Of a stretch of 64,000 bases of DNA, positions 8,027 to 18,227 are shown piece by piece. This stretch comes from Aquipuribacter hungaricus (GTDB taxonomy: Bacteria; Actinomycetota; Actinomycetes; Actinomycetales; JBBAYJ01): the NCBI RefSeq assembly GCF_042663885.1, contig NZ_JBHSXV010000001.1; one strand, given 5' to 3'. The notes beneath the pieces were generated by a model. That model had not been told where the DNA came from. It made no database searches and was given only the letters and a program-made list of their open reading frames with translations. Position numbers and translations under genes: made by a program. Position 1 is the stretch's first letter; each line of letters starts with the position of its first letter.

Positions 8027-8960
8027 GCAGCGTGGCCTCGGGGCGGCAGGCGAGGCGGACCGGCGTGTACGGGCTGGTCCCCAGGCCGGCGCTCACGTGC
8101 ACCCACGACGACCGCGGGCCGGCGAAGCCGTCGGCGGGGCCGCCGTCGGACGCGGTGCCCGACCAGGCGAAGAGCCCCTTGGCGTAGGCGGTCGGCAGGT
8201 CGCAGTTGGTGACCAGGGCGCCGTAGCCGGGCACGCAGACCTGGCCGCCGTGGGTGTGGCCGGCGAGCACGAGGTCGGAGCCGTCGTCGGTCATCGCGTC
8301 GAGCACCCGGCGGTACGGGGCGTGGGCGACGCCCAGGCGCAGCGCACCCTCCTCGGCGTCGTGTCGCCCGCGCGGCTCCGGCGCCGGCATCCGGTCCCGG
8401 CGGATGTGGGGGTCGTCGACGCCGACCAGCCGGACCGGGCGCCCCGCGACGTCGAGCCGGCCGCGCGTGTTCGTGAGGTCGAGCCAGCCGGCCCCGGTGA
8501 GGGCGTCGACCAGGTCGCCCGTCGGCAGGAACACCACCGGACGGTCGACCTTGCTGGGGCCGCCGAAGTAGCGCAGCGGGTTGCGCGGCGTGGGGGCGTG
8601 GTAGTCGTTGGAGCCCAGCACGAAGGCGCCGGGGCGCTCGAGCAGGTCGCCGAGCGCCTCGACCACGGTGGGGATCGCGTCGCCGCCGGCGAGCATGTCA
8701 CCGGTGACGACCGTGAGGTCGGGTTCCAGGGCGGCGAGCCCCTGCACCCAGTCCCGTTCGCGCGTGCTGCGCGGGGTGAGGTGGAGGTCGGACAGGTGGA
8801 GCACCCGCAGCGGGGCCTGGCCGGGCCCGAGGACCGGGACGTCGACGCGGCGCAGCACGGGGCTGCGCGCCTCGACGAGCGACCAGGCGAGCACCGCCGC
8901 ACCGGGCAGGAGGGCGCCGCCGAGCAGGCGGCCCGCCCGGACGGCGGCGCTGCGGCTCAC
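8004..8960 (-). CDS. Membrane-anchored metallophosphoesterase (YkuE-like)
   Basis: 318-residue calcineurin-like phosphoesterase with an N-terminal hydrophobic anchor (residues 10-28). The dimetal motifs are LHLSDLHL (D-x-H), VVTGDML (GD), GSNDYH in place of the usual GNHD/E, VAHAPYR and LAGHTHGGQ (GHTH). The family hydrolyses phosphoesters of lipid- or nucleotide-like substrates; the substrate here is unknown. The start is GTG at 8960, overlapping the asd stop as GTGA, so it is translated from the lysC-asd transcript. Actinobacteria often carry such a gene beside penicillin-binding protein genes. Confidence 0.88.
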   Translation of the reverse strand: MSRSAAVRAGRLLGGALLPGAAVLAWSLVEARSPVLRRVDVPVLGPGQAPLRVLHLSDLHLTPRSTRERDWVQGLAALEPDLTVVTGDMLAGGDAIPTVVEALGDLLERPGAFVLGSNDYHAPTPRNPLRYFGGPSKVDRPVVFLPTGDLVDALTGAGWLDLTNTRGRLDVAGRPVRLVGVDDPHIRRDRMPAPEPRGRHDAEEGALRLGVAHAPYRRVLDAMTDDGSDLVLAGHTHGGQVCVPGYGALVTNCDLPTAYAKGLFAWSGTASDGGPADGFAGPRSSWVHVSAGLGTSPYTPVRLACRPEATLLTLVPRR

Positions 8961-10054
8961 CCCTGGTCCCGCCCGGTCAGCTCGGCGGCGACGAGCTCGG
9001 CGATCTCGGCGGTGTTGAGCGCGGCACCCTTGCGCAGGTTGTCCCCGGACACGAACAGGTCGAGGGTCCGGGGGAAGTCCAGCGCCTGCCGGATGCGCCC
9101 GACGTAGGTCGGGTCCTGCCCGACGACGTCGGCCGGGGTCGGGTAGACGCCGGTGGCCGGGTCGTCCTGGACGACGACGGTCGGCGCCTGCTCCAGCTCG
9201 GCGCGGGCCTCGTCGGCCGTCAGCTCCTCGGCGAAGGTCGCGTGGACGGCCAGGGAGTGGGTGGTGACGACCGGGACGCGGACGCAGGTCGCGGACACCT
9301 TGAGGTCGGGGCTGCCGAGGATCTTGCGGGACTCGTTGCGGACCTTGAGCTCCTCGCTCGACCAGCCGTCGTCCTTGGGGCTGCCGGCGAAGGGCACGAC
9401 GTTGAGGGCGAGCGGGGCGCCGAAGGGGAACCGGCCGTCGACGCCCTCGTCGAGCGCGTCGGCCACCGCCCGGCGGACGTCGCCGGAGGTCGTGCCCAGG
9501 GTCTCGTCGGCCGCGACGACGGCGAGCTCGGCCCGCAGCCGGTCGATGCCGGGCTTCCCCGCGCCCGAGGCCGCCTGGTAGCTGGCCACGACGAGCTCGG
9601 TGAGCCGCCAGCGACGGTGGAGCGCGCCGAGGGCGGCCATCATCGTCAGGGTCGTGCAGTTGGGGTTGGCGATGATCCCCTTGGGGCGGTCCGCGACGGC
9701 CTCGGGGTTGACCTCGGGCACGACGAGCGGGACGTCGGGGTCCATCCGGAACGCGCCGGAGTTGTCGACGACGACCGCGCCGCGGGCGGCCGCGACCGGC
9801 GCCCAGTCGGCGCTGATCTCGTCGGGGACGTCGAACATCGCCACGTCGACGCCGTCGAAGACGCCCGGGGCCAGGGCGCGGACCTCGACGCCCTCGCCGC
9901 GGACCTGCAGCACGGTGCCGGCCGAGCGCGCGGAGGCGACGAGCCGGATCTCGCCCCATACGTCGGGGCGGGTGGAGAGGATGTCGAGCATGACGGTGCC
10001 GACGGCGCCCGTCGCGCCGACGACCGCCAGGGTGGGCTTGCGCGTGCCTGCCAT
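8957..10054 (-). CDS. asd: Aspartate-semialdehyde dehydrogenase
   Basis: Reduces L-aspartyl-4-phosphate with NADPH to aspartate semialdehyde, the second step to lysine/diaminopimelate, methionine and threonine. The 365-residue sequence has the nucleotide loop VGATGAVG (13-20), the catalytic cysteine in NPNCTT (C133) and the substrate-side region around residues 235-275 (KILGSPDLKVSATCVRVPV then THSLAVHATF). It starts one base after the lysC stop, so the pair is one transcription and translation unit, as in most actinobacteria. Confidence 0.97.
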   Translation of the reverse strand: MAGTRKPTLAVVGATGAVGTVMLDILSTRPDVWGEIRLVASARSAGTVLQVRGEGVEVRALAPGVFDGVDVAMFDVPDEISADWAPVAAARGAVVVDNSGAFRMDPDVPLVVPEVNPEAVADRPKGIIANPNCTTLTMMAALGALHRRWRLTELVVASYQAASGAGKPGIDRLRAELAVVAADETLGTTSGDVRRAVADALDEGVDGRFPFGAPLALNVVPFAGSPKDDGWSSEELKVRNESRKILGSPDLKVSATCVRVPVVTTHSLAVHATFAEELTADEARAELEQAPTVVVQDDPATGVYPTPADVVGQDPTYVGRIRQALDFPRTLDLFVSGDNLRKGAALNTAEIAELVAAELTGRDQG

Positions 10055-10055
10055 G

Positions 10056-11324
<1,269 letters not shown>

Positions 11325-11473
11325 GGGCGGTCCACCTCCACAGGGGGTCACGGGCGCCGGTCGCCCGCGTGCTCCCCCGCTGGCGGTGGAGGCGGCCGGA
11401 GTCTACCGAGACGCCGGGACGGCCCCCGCGACGGACCGCACCTCGGGCGCCCGGGCCGACCGGTGGTGCGAGC

Positions 11474-12136
11474 TCAGCGGGCGTGCAGCGCGTCGAACTC
11501 CGCCTCGGCCGCGACGTCGGCGTCCACGTCGAGCCGCGCGTGGGCCATGAGCGAGACCAGGGCGCGCTGGGCGGCGGTCCCCCGCTGCCCCCACGTCGCC
11601 AGGTAGGCGTACTGCCACCACCACAGCGCCTCGCCCACCCGGCCGGCCTCGAGGTGGCGCAGGCCGTGCGCGAGGTCCGCGGCGACACCGGTGACGTCGT
11701 CGGCGACGCTGCCCCACGCCACGTCGGTGCTGCCCTGCGGGTCGACGGTCTCGGTGTAGCCGTCCCCCTCGCCCATCGCGGCCACCAGGCTGAGCCGCAG
11801 CGGGTCCATGTCGACCTCGGGGCCCGCGTCGGGCTCGAACCGGTCGCTCGGGACGACGTCCTGCGTCGCGCCCAGCCGCGCACCGACCGCGAGCACCCGC
11901 GACAGGGCCAGGTGCAGCAGCGGGATCGCGGCGCCCTCCCCGTCCCCGGCGGCGACGTGCGTCACCGTGTCGAGGAAGGCCTGCACCTCGGCCGCCACCT
12001 CGACGGCCAGGGGGACGTCGCGCTGGACGTCCTCGCGCGCCTCGTCGGCCTGCCGCGCGCTGGTCCCCGCTGGGCCCGCCGTGCCCGTGCCTGCTGCGCC
12101 CGTCGTCCCCGTCGTCGTGCTCGTGTCCTCAGACAT
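11474..12136 (-). CDS. DUF5063 domain protein
   Basis: 220-residue acidic soluble protein of unknown function. An N-terminal low-complexity stretch of Thr/Gly/Ala (residues 3-28) precedes the conserved domain, which contains VQAFLDTVTHVAAG, LLHLALSRVLAVGARL and a Trp-rich segment (EALWWWQYAYLATWGQRG). The family is found in actinobacteria almost always beside recR and lysC. The ATG overlaps the recR stop by 8 bases, so the two are translationally coupled. No catalytic motif is visible. Confidence 0.85.
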   Translation of the reverse strand: MSEDTSTTTGTTGAAGTGTAGPAGTSARQADEAREDVQRDVPLAVEVAAEVQAFLDTVTHVAAGDGEGAAIPLLHLALSRVLAVGARLGATQDVVPSDRFEPDAGPEVDMDPLRLSLVAAMGEGDGYTETVDPQGSTDVAWGSVADDVTGVAADLAHGLRHLEAGRVGEALWWWQYAYLATWGQRGTAAQRALVSLMAHARLDVDADVAAEAEFDALHAR

Positions 12137-12728
12137 CGATGAGCCTCCGTCCCTCGAACGCCCTCCCGAGCGTCACCTCGTCCGCGTACTCGAGGTCCCC
12201 ACCGACCGGGAGGCCGCTGGCCAGCCTGGTGACCCGCAGCCCCATCGGCCTCACGAGCCGGGCCAGGTACGTCGCCGTGGCCTCGCCCTCGAGGTTCGGG
12301 TCGGTGGCGAGGATGAGCTCGGTGACCTGGTCCGACGCCAGTCTGCCCATGAGCTGCCGGATGCGCAGTTCGTTGGGCCCGATGCCGTCGATGGGGCTGA
12401 TGGCGCCGCCGAGCACGTGGTAGAGCCCGCGGAACTCGCGGGTCTTCTCGATCGCCACGACGTCCCGGGGCTCCTCGACGACGCAGATGACGCTGGGGTC
12501 CCGGCGGGGGTCGCGGCAGATCCGGCAGCGCTCCTCCTCGGACACGTTGCCGCACACGTCGCAGAAGCGGATCCGCGCCTTGACCTGCAGGAGGACCTCC
12601 GCCAGGCGCGTGACGTCCTCGCTGTCGGCCTGCAGCAGGTGGAACGCGATCCGCTGCGCCGACTTGGGCCCGACGCCGGGCAGGCGGCCGAGCTCCTCGA
12701 TGAGGTCGGCTACCACTCCTTCGTACAC
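12129..12728 (-). CDS. recR: Recombination mediator RecR
   Basis: Works with RecO (and RecF) to load RecA on single-stranded DNA during gap repair. All parts of the family are present in 199 residues: a helix-hairpin-helix (about 8-28, LGRLPGVGPKSAQRIAFHLL), a C4 zinc finger (C56, C59, C68, C71), a Toprim domain (about 79-175, with VVEEPRDVVAIE and LATDPNLEGEATA) and the C-terminal LPVGGDLEYADEVTLGRA segment. The start is GTG at 12728. TAGGGT lies exactly 6 bases upstream (12735-12740), so the mRNA may be leaderless, transcribed separately from dnaX. Confidence 0.98.
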   Translation of the reverse strand: MYEGVVADLIEELGRLPGVGPKSAQRIAFHLLQADSEDVTRLAEVLLQVKARIRFCDVCGNVSEEERCRICRDPRRDPSVICVVEEPRDVVAIEKTREFRGLYHVLGGAISPIDGIGPNELRIRQLMGRLASDQVTELILATDPNLEGEATATYLARLVRPMGLRVTRLASGLPVGGDLEYADEVTLGRAFEGRRLIDV

Positions 12729-12734
12729 GCCCTG

Positions 12735-12740
12735 ACCCTA
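12735..12740 (-). promoter_or_regulatory. Start-proximal -10 hexamer of recR (TAGGGT)
   Basis: TAGGGT on the minus strand ends 6 bases before the recR GTG. This spacing puts the transcription start at or next to the start codon. It matches the same arrangement at dnaX, the SRP RNA and several other genes in this window. Confidence 0.5.
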
Positions 12741-12803
12741 CGTCCCCGGACCGTCACCAGCCCCACGCCGGGCGCGGCGCACCCGGGCGGGTGACGGACC
12801 GGG

Positions 12804-15272
12804 TCAGCCGTCGGTGCGGCGGTCCTCGATCACCTGGGCGCCGAGGAGGCGGGTGAGGACGTCCGCGCCGCCGGGGCCGGCGTCGGCGGACGGGTCGTCG
12901 CGGGAGACCGTGTCGTCGACGGGGGGCTCGGGCGGGATGGCCTCGACCCGGGGCCGGGTCCGGGCGGGCTCGGCCGGCTGCTCTGGGGCACGGCCCCGGC
13001 CTGCGCGGGTACCCGCTGCCGGGCGCGCGCCGCGCGCGGGCCGGGCGCTGGGACCCGTCACCGTGGGCCAGCCGTCGTCGGCGGGAGGGGCGCCGTCGGC
13101 ACCGGCGACGTGCTCGGGCTCCGGGCCCTCGTCGGTCGGGCCGTCGTCGACGAGCTCGGGGACCACGCCGCTGGCCCGGCCGCCGACGACGCCGACGGCC
13201 TTGCGGTCGACGCCGAGGGTCTCCAGCAGTGCCTCCTTGACGCAGTCGGAGTGGCCGCGCTGGTTGAAGGCGTCGGCCAGGCCCTGCGTGGGGAAGCCGA
13301 GCGTCAGGCTGGTGCTGTCGAGGGCGAGGACCTGCGCGTTCTCGCTGACCAGCGTCCACGTGAGGCGCCGGATCGTCCGCAGCCGGTCGACCACCTGGTC
13401 CCAGGTGCGCCGCACGACCTCGACCGTGACCCCGGAGCCGGGGTCGGCGTGCCCACCGGGGACGGCCGGGAGCGCCACCGTCGCGCTGGCCCGCGGGTCC
13501 GGCGGCTCGGGCGCGTCCGGGGCGGCACCCGCGCCGGGGGCACCGGGGCTGCCGGGAGCCTGGCCGGCGTCCGACGCCTGGGCCGCGGCGCCTGCCTCCC
13601 GGTCGCCGGCCTGCCGGCCACCGCGGGGCGCGTCACCGTCGGTCGCCGCCGGACCGCCGCTCTGCCGCTCCTGGGCGGGTCGCCGTCCGGCCGCGCGCGC
13701 GTCGGAGCCGTGGACGACCGCGGCCGGCCAGCCGTCGTCGGTCACCGGTGCTTGTGCAGGTGCTGCTGCGGACCGGGCCCCGGCGGGCTGGGCGGTGGCG
13801 GGGGTGGCGGACGCGGGGGCGCCTGCGCCGGCGGGCGCCGCGGTGCTCGTCCGCGGGGTCGCAGGGGCAGCCCGGTCGGGGTCGGCCGAGTGGTCGGGCA
13901 CGGAGGGCCCGGTGGGGGCGACCCGTGGTCCGGGCGGCGCGGCAGCGGCGGGCCGGGCTCCCGCCGCCGGCCGGTCAGCAGGACGCTCGGCCGGGCCGTC
14001 GGCGGCGCGCGCGGCGGGACGCTCGGAAGGTCGGCCGGCGGGGGCCGACGCGGGCTGCGACGCGGGCCTGCCGGCGGGCAGCGCGCCGCCCTCGCCGAGC
14101 GCCAGCAGCTGCCGCTCCAGGCGCTCCACGCGCGTGGCGACCGCACCGTCGCTGTCGGCCCCGACGACGAGCAGCCGGGCGACGAGCAGCTCGAGCAGCA
14201 GGCGGGGGCTGGTGGCGCCGGCCATCTCGCCGAGCGCCGCGGCCACGACGTCGGCCGCGCGGGACAGCTCGGCGTGCCCGAAGCGGGAGGCCTGGTGCCG
14301 CAGCCGTTCGAAGGCGTCCTCGGGGACCTCGGGCAGCACCGTGGCGGCGCCCTCGCCCACGCGGGACACGATGACGAGCGTCCGCAACCGCTCCAGCAGG
14401 TCGTTGGTGTAGCGGCGCGGGTCGTGCCCGGCCTCGACGGCGTGGTGCACGGAGGCGAAGGCGGCCGCGCCGTCCACCGCGGCCAGCGCGTCGACCAGGT
14501 CGTCCAGCAGCGACTCCGGCACGTAGCCCAGCAGCGCCGTCGCGAGCTCGGCGTCGACGTCGCCGTCGGCGCCGGCGATGAGCTGGTCCAGGACGGACAT
14601 GGAGTCACGGACCGAGCCCCCGCCCGCACGGACGACCAGGGACAGCGCGGCCGGCTCGACCGTCACGCCCTCGCGGCGGCAGATGTCCTGCAGGTGCTGC
14701 ATGAGCCGCGCCGGGGGGACCAGCCGGAACGGGAAGTGGTGCGTGCGGGACCGGATGGTGCCCAGCACCTTCTCCGGCTCGGTGGTGGCGAAGACGAAGA
14801 CCACGTGCTCGGGCGGCTCCTCGACGACCTTGAGCAGCGCGCTGAAGGCGTCGGCGGTGATCTGGTGCGCCTCGTCGATGATGACGACCTTGTAGCGGTC
14901 GCGGACCGGGGAGAAGGCCACCCGGTCGCGCAGGTCTCGGGCGTCGTCGATGCCGCGGTGGCTGGCCGCGTCGATCTCGATGACGTCGAGGCTGCCCGTG
15001 CTGCCGTTGGCCAGGTCCACGCAGGACGGGCACACCAGGCACGGCGTCGGGGTGGGTCCCTGGACGCAGTTGAGCGAGCGCGCGAGCACCCGGGCGCTGG
15101 TGGTCTTGCCGCAGCCGCGCGGGCCGGAGAACAGGTACGCGTGGTTGATCCGGCCCTTGGCCAGAGCGGCCGTGATCGGGCCGATCGCGTGGTCCTGGCC
15201 CACCACGTCGGCGAACGTGTCCGGCCGGTAGCGGCGGTACAGCGCGAGGACCGGAGCGCTGCCGTCTGCCAT
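12804..15272 (-). CDS. dnaX: DNA polymerase III subunits gamma and tau
   Basis: Motor subunit of the clamp loader that links the replicative polymerase to the sliding clamp. The 822-residue product shows Walker A SGPRGCGKTT (49-58), the zinc module (C69, C78, C81, C84), the DEAH box at D133-H136, and sensor-1 FVFATTEPEKVLGTI. A long Ala/Pro/Gly-rich, disordered linker (about 385-640) follows, then a C-terminal domain around 650-770 that would bind the polymerase. I see no A-rich slippery heptamer for making a short gamma form. Start: ATG 15272 gives the normal N-terminus ALYRRYRPDTFADVVGQ. TAGGGT lies 7 bases upstream, so the message may be leaderless. Confidence 0.97.
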   Translation of the reverse strand: MADGSAPVLALYRRYRPDTFADVVGQDHAIGPITAALAKGRINHAYLFSGPRGCGKTTSARVLARSLNCVQGPTPTPCLVCPSCVDLANGSTGSLDVIEIDAASHRGIDDARDLRDRVAFSPVRDRYKVVIIDEAHQITADAFSALLKVVEEPPEHVVFVFATTEPEKVLGTIRSRTHHFPFRLVPPARLMQHLQDICRREGVTVEPAALSLVVRAGGGSVRDSMSVLDQLIAGADGDVDAELATALLGYVPESLLDDLVDALAAVDGAAAFASVHHAVEAGHDPRRYTNDLLERLRTLVIVSRVGEGAATVLPEVPEDAFERLRHQASRFGHAELSRAADVVAAALGEMAGATSPRLLLELLVARLLVVGADSDGAVATRVERLERQLLALGEGGALPAGRPASQPASAPAGRPSERPAARAADGPAERPADRPAAGARPAAAAPPGPRVAPTGPSVPDHSADPDRAAPATPRTSTAAPAGAGAPASATPATAQPAGARSAAAPAQAPVTDDGWPAAVVHGSDARAAGRRPAQERQSGGPAATDGDAPRGGRQAGDREAGAAAQASDAGQAPGSPGAPGAGAAPDAPEPPDPRASATVALPAVPGGHADPGSGVTVEVVRRTWDQVVDRLRTIRRLTWTLVSENAQVLALDSTSLTLGFPTQGLADAFNQRGHSDCVKEALLETLGVDRKAVGVVGGRASGVVPELVDDGPTDEGPEPEHVAGADGAPPADDGWPTVTGPSARPARGARPAAGTRAGRGRAPEQPAEPARTRPRVEAIPPEPPVDDTVSRDDPSADAGPGGADVLTRLLGAQVIEDRRTDG

Positions 15273-15279
15273 GGGCACC

Positions 15280-15285
15280 ACCCTA
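15280..15285 (-). promoter_or_regulatory. Start-proximal -10 hexamer of dnaX (TAGGGT)
   Basis: TAGGGT on the minus strand is followed by 7 bases (GGTGCCC) and then the dnaX ATG. No Shine-Dalgarno sequence is present in that gap, which fits a leaderless transcript. Confidence 0.5.
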
Positions 15286-15411
15286 CGGCGGCCCCCGGAC
15301 ACGTCCGCGGCCCTCGTCGACCCTGGGGACGCAGCCGGTGCGTAGTGTCCGGGGCACTGGGCACCCTCCTGCCTGCACGGCCCCGGGCGGGGCCCGGACG
15401 AGGAGCACCAC

Positions 15412-16374
15412 GTGAGCACCGGCGGCGGCACCACGGCGATCATCGCGGCCCTCCTGGCCAACGTCGGCATCGCGCTGACCAAGCTCTTCGCGTACCTGCT
15501 CACCGGGTCCTCGTCGATGCTGGCGGAGTCGGTGCACTCCTTCGCCGACTCCGGCAACCAGCTGCTGCTGCTCGTCGGCGGCAGGCGGGCCCGGCGGCAC
15601 GCCACCCCGGAGCACCCCTTCGGCTACGGCCGCGAGCGCTACGTCTACGCCTTCGTCGTGTCCATCGTGCTGTTCAGCCTCGGCGGGCTGTTCGCGCTGT
15701 ACGAGGCGTGGCACAAGTACGCCGACCCCCACCCGATCGAGGACTGGCGCTGGGTGCCGGTCGCCGTGCTGCTCGTGGCGATCGGCCTGGAGTCGTACTC
15801 CTTCCGCACCGCGATCAGGGAGTCCAACCACGTGCGGGGTGACCGCGGCTGGGTGCAGTTCGTCCGCACGGCCAAGGCCCCCGAGCTGCCCGTCGTGCTG
15901 CTCGAGGACGCCGGGGCCCTGCTCGGGCTCGTCTTCGCCCTGCTCGGCGTGAGCATGACCCTCCTCACCGGGGACGGGCGCTGGGACGCGGCCGGCACCG
16001 CCATGATCGGTCTGCTGCTCGTCGCCATCGCCGCCGTCCTGGCCGTGGAGATGAAGTCGCTGCTGCTGGGCGAGAGCGCGACCGTCGAGCACGTCCGCGC
16101 CATCGAGGCGGCGCTGCCCGGCGCCGGCGTCGACCGGATCATCCACATGCGGACGATGCACCTGGGGCCCGAGGAGCTGCTCGTGGCCGCCAAGATCGCG
16201 GTACCGGGCACGTCGAGCGCCGCCGAGGTGGCCGACGCCATCGACGGGGCCGAGCGAAGGGTCCGGGCCGCCGTGCCGATCGCACGCGTCATCTACCTCG
16301 AGCCGGACCTGTACGCCGTGCCCGACGGCGCCTCGACGGCCGGCGCCACGCGCACGGACGGCGCGGACCGCTGA
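15412..16374 (+). CDS. Cation diffusion facilitator family transporter (ZnT9-like)
   Basis: 320-residue membrane protein likely exporting Zn2+ or a related divalent cation in exchange for protons. About six membrane segments are visible (residues 8-30, 36-56, 78-98, 115-133, 160-190, 195-220), with a C-terminal cytoplasmic domain (230-310). The TM2 metal site HSFAD (H42, D46) is present. The TM5 site reads LLEDAGALLG, so Glu-Asp replaces the usual His-x-x-x-Asp; this resembles the ZnT9 branch, whose transport activity is less certain. The start GTG 15412 has GAGGAG eight bases upstream. It is divergent from dnaX. Confidence 0.92.
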   Translation: MSTGGGTTAIIAALLANVGIALTKLFAYLLTGSSSMLAESVHSFADSGNQLLLLVGGRRARRHATPEHPFGYGRERYVYAFVVSIVLFSLGGLFALYEAWHKYADPHPIEDWRWVPVAVLLVAIGLESYSFRTAIRESNHVRGDRGWVQFVRTAKAPELPVVLLEDAGALLGLVFALLGVSMTLLTGDGRWDAAGTAMIGLLLVAIAAVLAVEMKSLLLGESATVEHVRAIEAALPGAGVDRIIHMRTMHLGPEELLVAAKIAVPGTSSAAEVADAIDGAERRVRAAVPIARVIYLEPDLYAVPDGASTAGATRTDGADR

Positions 16375-16417
16375 CCGCCAGCAGCTGAGCTCCCGTCGTC
16401 GAGGACCCGCCGTCGGC

Positions 16418-16807
16418 CTAGACCGAGGTGCCCCCGACGTAGGACCAGCGCCCGCGCTCGCGGACGAAGCGGCTGCGCTCGTGCTGCTCCCCGCGGCCGT
16501 CCTCGAAGCGGTGCCGGTGATGGGCGCGGAACTCCACGGTCCCGTCGTCGTCGAACGGCCCGCCCCGCTCGCGGTCGAGCACCTCCAGGCCTTCCCAGCG
16601 CACGTCGTCGTCCAGCACCAGCGTCGCGGGGCGCGTGCTGGCGTGCCAGGTGCGGAGCAGGTGCTCGCGGTCGCCGAGCACGAAGGCCGTGTACCGCGAC
16701 CGCATGAGCTGCTCGGCGGTGGGCGCCGGGCGCACGTCCGCCAGGACGGGGCCGCAGCAGCCGTCGAAGGGCAGGCCGGAGGAGCACGGGCAGGTGGTCG
16801 GGGGCAC
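16418..16807 (-). CDS. YchJ family protein (UPF0225, SEC-C zinc motif)
   Basis: 129-residue small protein with an N-terminal SEC-C-type metal motif (TCPCSSGLPFDGCCGP; C6, C8, C17, C18) and the conserved YchJ core (AEQLMRSRYTAFVLGD, then VEFRAHHR near residue 95 and RWSYVGGT at the end). The fold is NTF2-like; no enzymatic activity is established. The start is GTG 16807, with CATGAT six bases upstream as a possible -10 of a leaderless message. It is divergent from the methyltransferase gene. Confidence 0.88.
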   Translation of the reverse strand: MPPTTCPCSSGLPFDGCCGPVLADVRPAPTAEQLMRSRYTAFVLGDREHLLRTWHASTRPATLVLDDDVRWEGLEVLDRERGGPFDDDGTVEFRAHHRHRFEDGRGEQHERSRFVRERGRWSYVGGTSV

Positions 16808-16887
16808 CCCCGCATCATGGCTCCTCGGCGGAGCCCGGGGCGGGTCCGGGCCTCGCGGCGGCGTGAGGGACGAGGCCCGCCGGTCCG

Positions 16888-16893
16888 TACCCT
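16888..16893 (+). promoter_or_regulatory. Start-proximal -10 hexamer (TACCCT)
   Basis: TACCCT followed by exactly 6 bases and then the GTG of the methyltransferase gene. The same hexamer, with 7 bases, precedes the SRP RNA 5' end at 18228. Confidence 0.5.
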
Positions 16894-16899
16894 CGCGCT

Positions 16900-18009
16900 G
16901 TGCCCTCCCTCCTGGACGACCTCTCCCGCGCCCCCGACGTCCAGGCCCCGAACCTCGTGGCGGTCGACGCCACCGACCGGCTGCTGCTCGACGACGCCGC
17001 GCCGCTCGTCGAGGCCTGCGGGCCGGGCCAGGTCGTCGTCGTGGGGGACCAGTACGGCGCCCTGACGCTGGGGGCGCTCGGCCTGCTCGGGGCGCGGGAC
17101 GTCCGCGTCCACACCGACCGGCTGACCAGCGAGCACGCCCTGCAGGCCAACGCCGGGCGCGCGGGCCTGGACGGGTTCACGCTGCACGGCCTGGACGCGG
17201 ACCTGCTGCGGGGCGCCCGCGTCGTGCTCGTGCAGCTGCCCCGCAGCCTGGCCGCCCTGGACGAGATCGCCGGGGCGGTCGCCCGGCACGCCTCCCCGGA
17301 CGTCACCCTCCTGGCGGGGGGCCGGGTCAAGCACATGACCACGGCGATGAACGACGTGCTGCGCCGACACCTCTCCGAGGTGCAGGCGGGCCTCGGCCGG
17401 CAGAAGTCGCGCGTGCTCACCGCGCGGGGCCCGGTCCCCGGCCCCGACGCCTACCCCGAGCGGCAGCACCACGCCGACCTCGACCTCACCGTCTGCGCCC
17501 ACGGCGCGGCCTTCGCCGGCACCGGCGTCGACCGCGGCACCCGGTTCCTGCTCGACCACCTGCCGCAGGCGGCGCCGGGGGCGGTGGACGTCGTCGACCT
17601 GGGCTGCGGCACCGGCCTCGTCGCGTGCGTGGTGGCACGCACCCGGCCCGGGACGCGGGCGCTGGCCAGCGACGAGTCCGCCGCCGCCGTCGCCTCCGCC
17701 CGCGCCACCGCGGCGGCCAACAGCCTCGACGTCACGGTGGTGCGCGACCTCGGCCTGTCGCAGCAGGCCGACGACAGCGCCGACCTCGTGCTGCTCAACC
17801 CGCCGTTCCACACCGGGGCGACCGTGCACCCCGGCGTCGCCCGGCCGCTGTTCACCGAGGCTGCCCGGGTGCTGCGTCCCGGCGGCGAGCTGTGGACGGT
17901 CTACAACTCCCACCTGGAGCACAAGGCGACGCTGGCCCGGCTGGTCGGCCGCACCGAGCAGGTCGGGCGCAACGCGTCCTTCACCGTCACCCGCTCCGTC
18001 GTCGGCTGA
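16900..18009 (+). CDS. Class I SAM-dependent methyltransferase, RsmC/RlmG-like
   Basis: 369-residue protein with the two-domain layout of the rRNA guanine-N2 methyltransferases RsmC and RlmG. A degenerate N-terminal methyltransferase fold covers about residues 1-185. The active C-terminal domain has the SAM loop DLGCGTG (233-239) and the base-binding motif NPPF (300-303), followed by HTGATVHPGVARPLF as in RsmC. The target is probably a guanine in 16S or 23S rRNA; which one cannot be decided by eye. The start GTG 16900 has no Shine-Dalgarno sequence but has TACCCT six bases upstream. The gene ends in a strong hairpin shared with tRNA-Ser. Confidence 0.88.
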   Translation: MPSLLDDLSRAPDVQAPNLVAVDATDRLLLDDAAPLVEACGPGQVVVVGDQYGALTLGALGLLGARDVRVHTDRLTSEHALQANAGRAGLDGFTLHGLDADLLRGARVVLVQLPRSLAALDEIAGAVARHASPDVTLLAGGRVKHMTTAMNDVLRRHLSEVQAGLGRQKSRVLTARGPVPGPDAYPERQHHADLDLTVCAHGAAFAGTGVDRGTRFLLDHLPQAAPGAVDVVDLGCGTGLVACVVARTRPGTRALASDESAAAVASARATAAANSLDVTVVRDLGLSQQADDSADLVLLNPPFHTGATVHPGVARPLFTEAARVLRPGGELWTVYNSHLEHKATLARLVGRTEQVGRNASFTVTRSVVG

Positions 18010-18036
18010 GGCGCGCCCGGGGCAGCCCTCTGGACG

Positions 18037-18074
18037 CACGAGACCCCCGGGCGCTGGGCACCGGGGGTCTCGTG
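18037..18074. terminator. 14-bp bidirectional terminator hairpin
   Basis: CACGAGACCCCCGG (18037-18050) pairs perfectly with 18061-18074 around a 10-base loop. It sits between the end of the plus-strand methyltransferase and the 3' end of the minus-strand tRNA-Ser, so it can end both. Confidence 0.85.
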
Positions 18075-18078
18075 GCGG

Positions 18079-18163
18079 CGGAGGATGGGGGATTTGAACC
18101 CCCGAGGGCGTTAACCCAACACGCTTTCCAAGCGTGCGCCATAGGCCGCTAGGCGAATCCTCC
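18079..18163 (-). tRNA. tRNA-Ser (anticodon GGA), CCA not encoded
   Basis: On the minus strand the acceptor stem GGAGGAT (5') pairs with ATCCTCC. The anticodon arm CACGC-TTGGAAA-GCGTG gives anticodon GGA. A long variable arm and the T-arm GGGGG-TTCAAAT-CCCCC are present, as expected for class II tRNA-Ser. The three bases after discriminator G are CCG, so CCA must be added after transcription. Confidence 0.96.
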
Positions 18164-18214
18164 GTCGGAGAGGTTACCGGAGGTCGCGGGTGCCGGGGCA
18201 CGCCGGTGCCTTGC

Positions 18215-18220
18215 TACCCT
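18215..18220 (+). promoter_or_regulatory. -10 hexamer of the SRP RNA promoter (TACCCT)
   Basis: TACCCT ends 7 bases before the first base of the SRP RNA helix (18228), the expected distance from a -10 box to a transcription start. It serves as an internal reference for the start-proximal hexamers seen before several protein genes. Confidence 0.6.
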
Positions 18221-18227
18221 CGTCGAC

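Noticed and set aside
12804..15272. Programmed frameshift site in dnaX for a short gamma subunit
   Set aside because: No A-rich slippery heptamer was seen by eye in this GC-rich gene; the single long product is sufficient.
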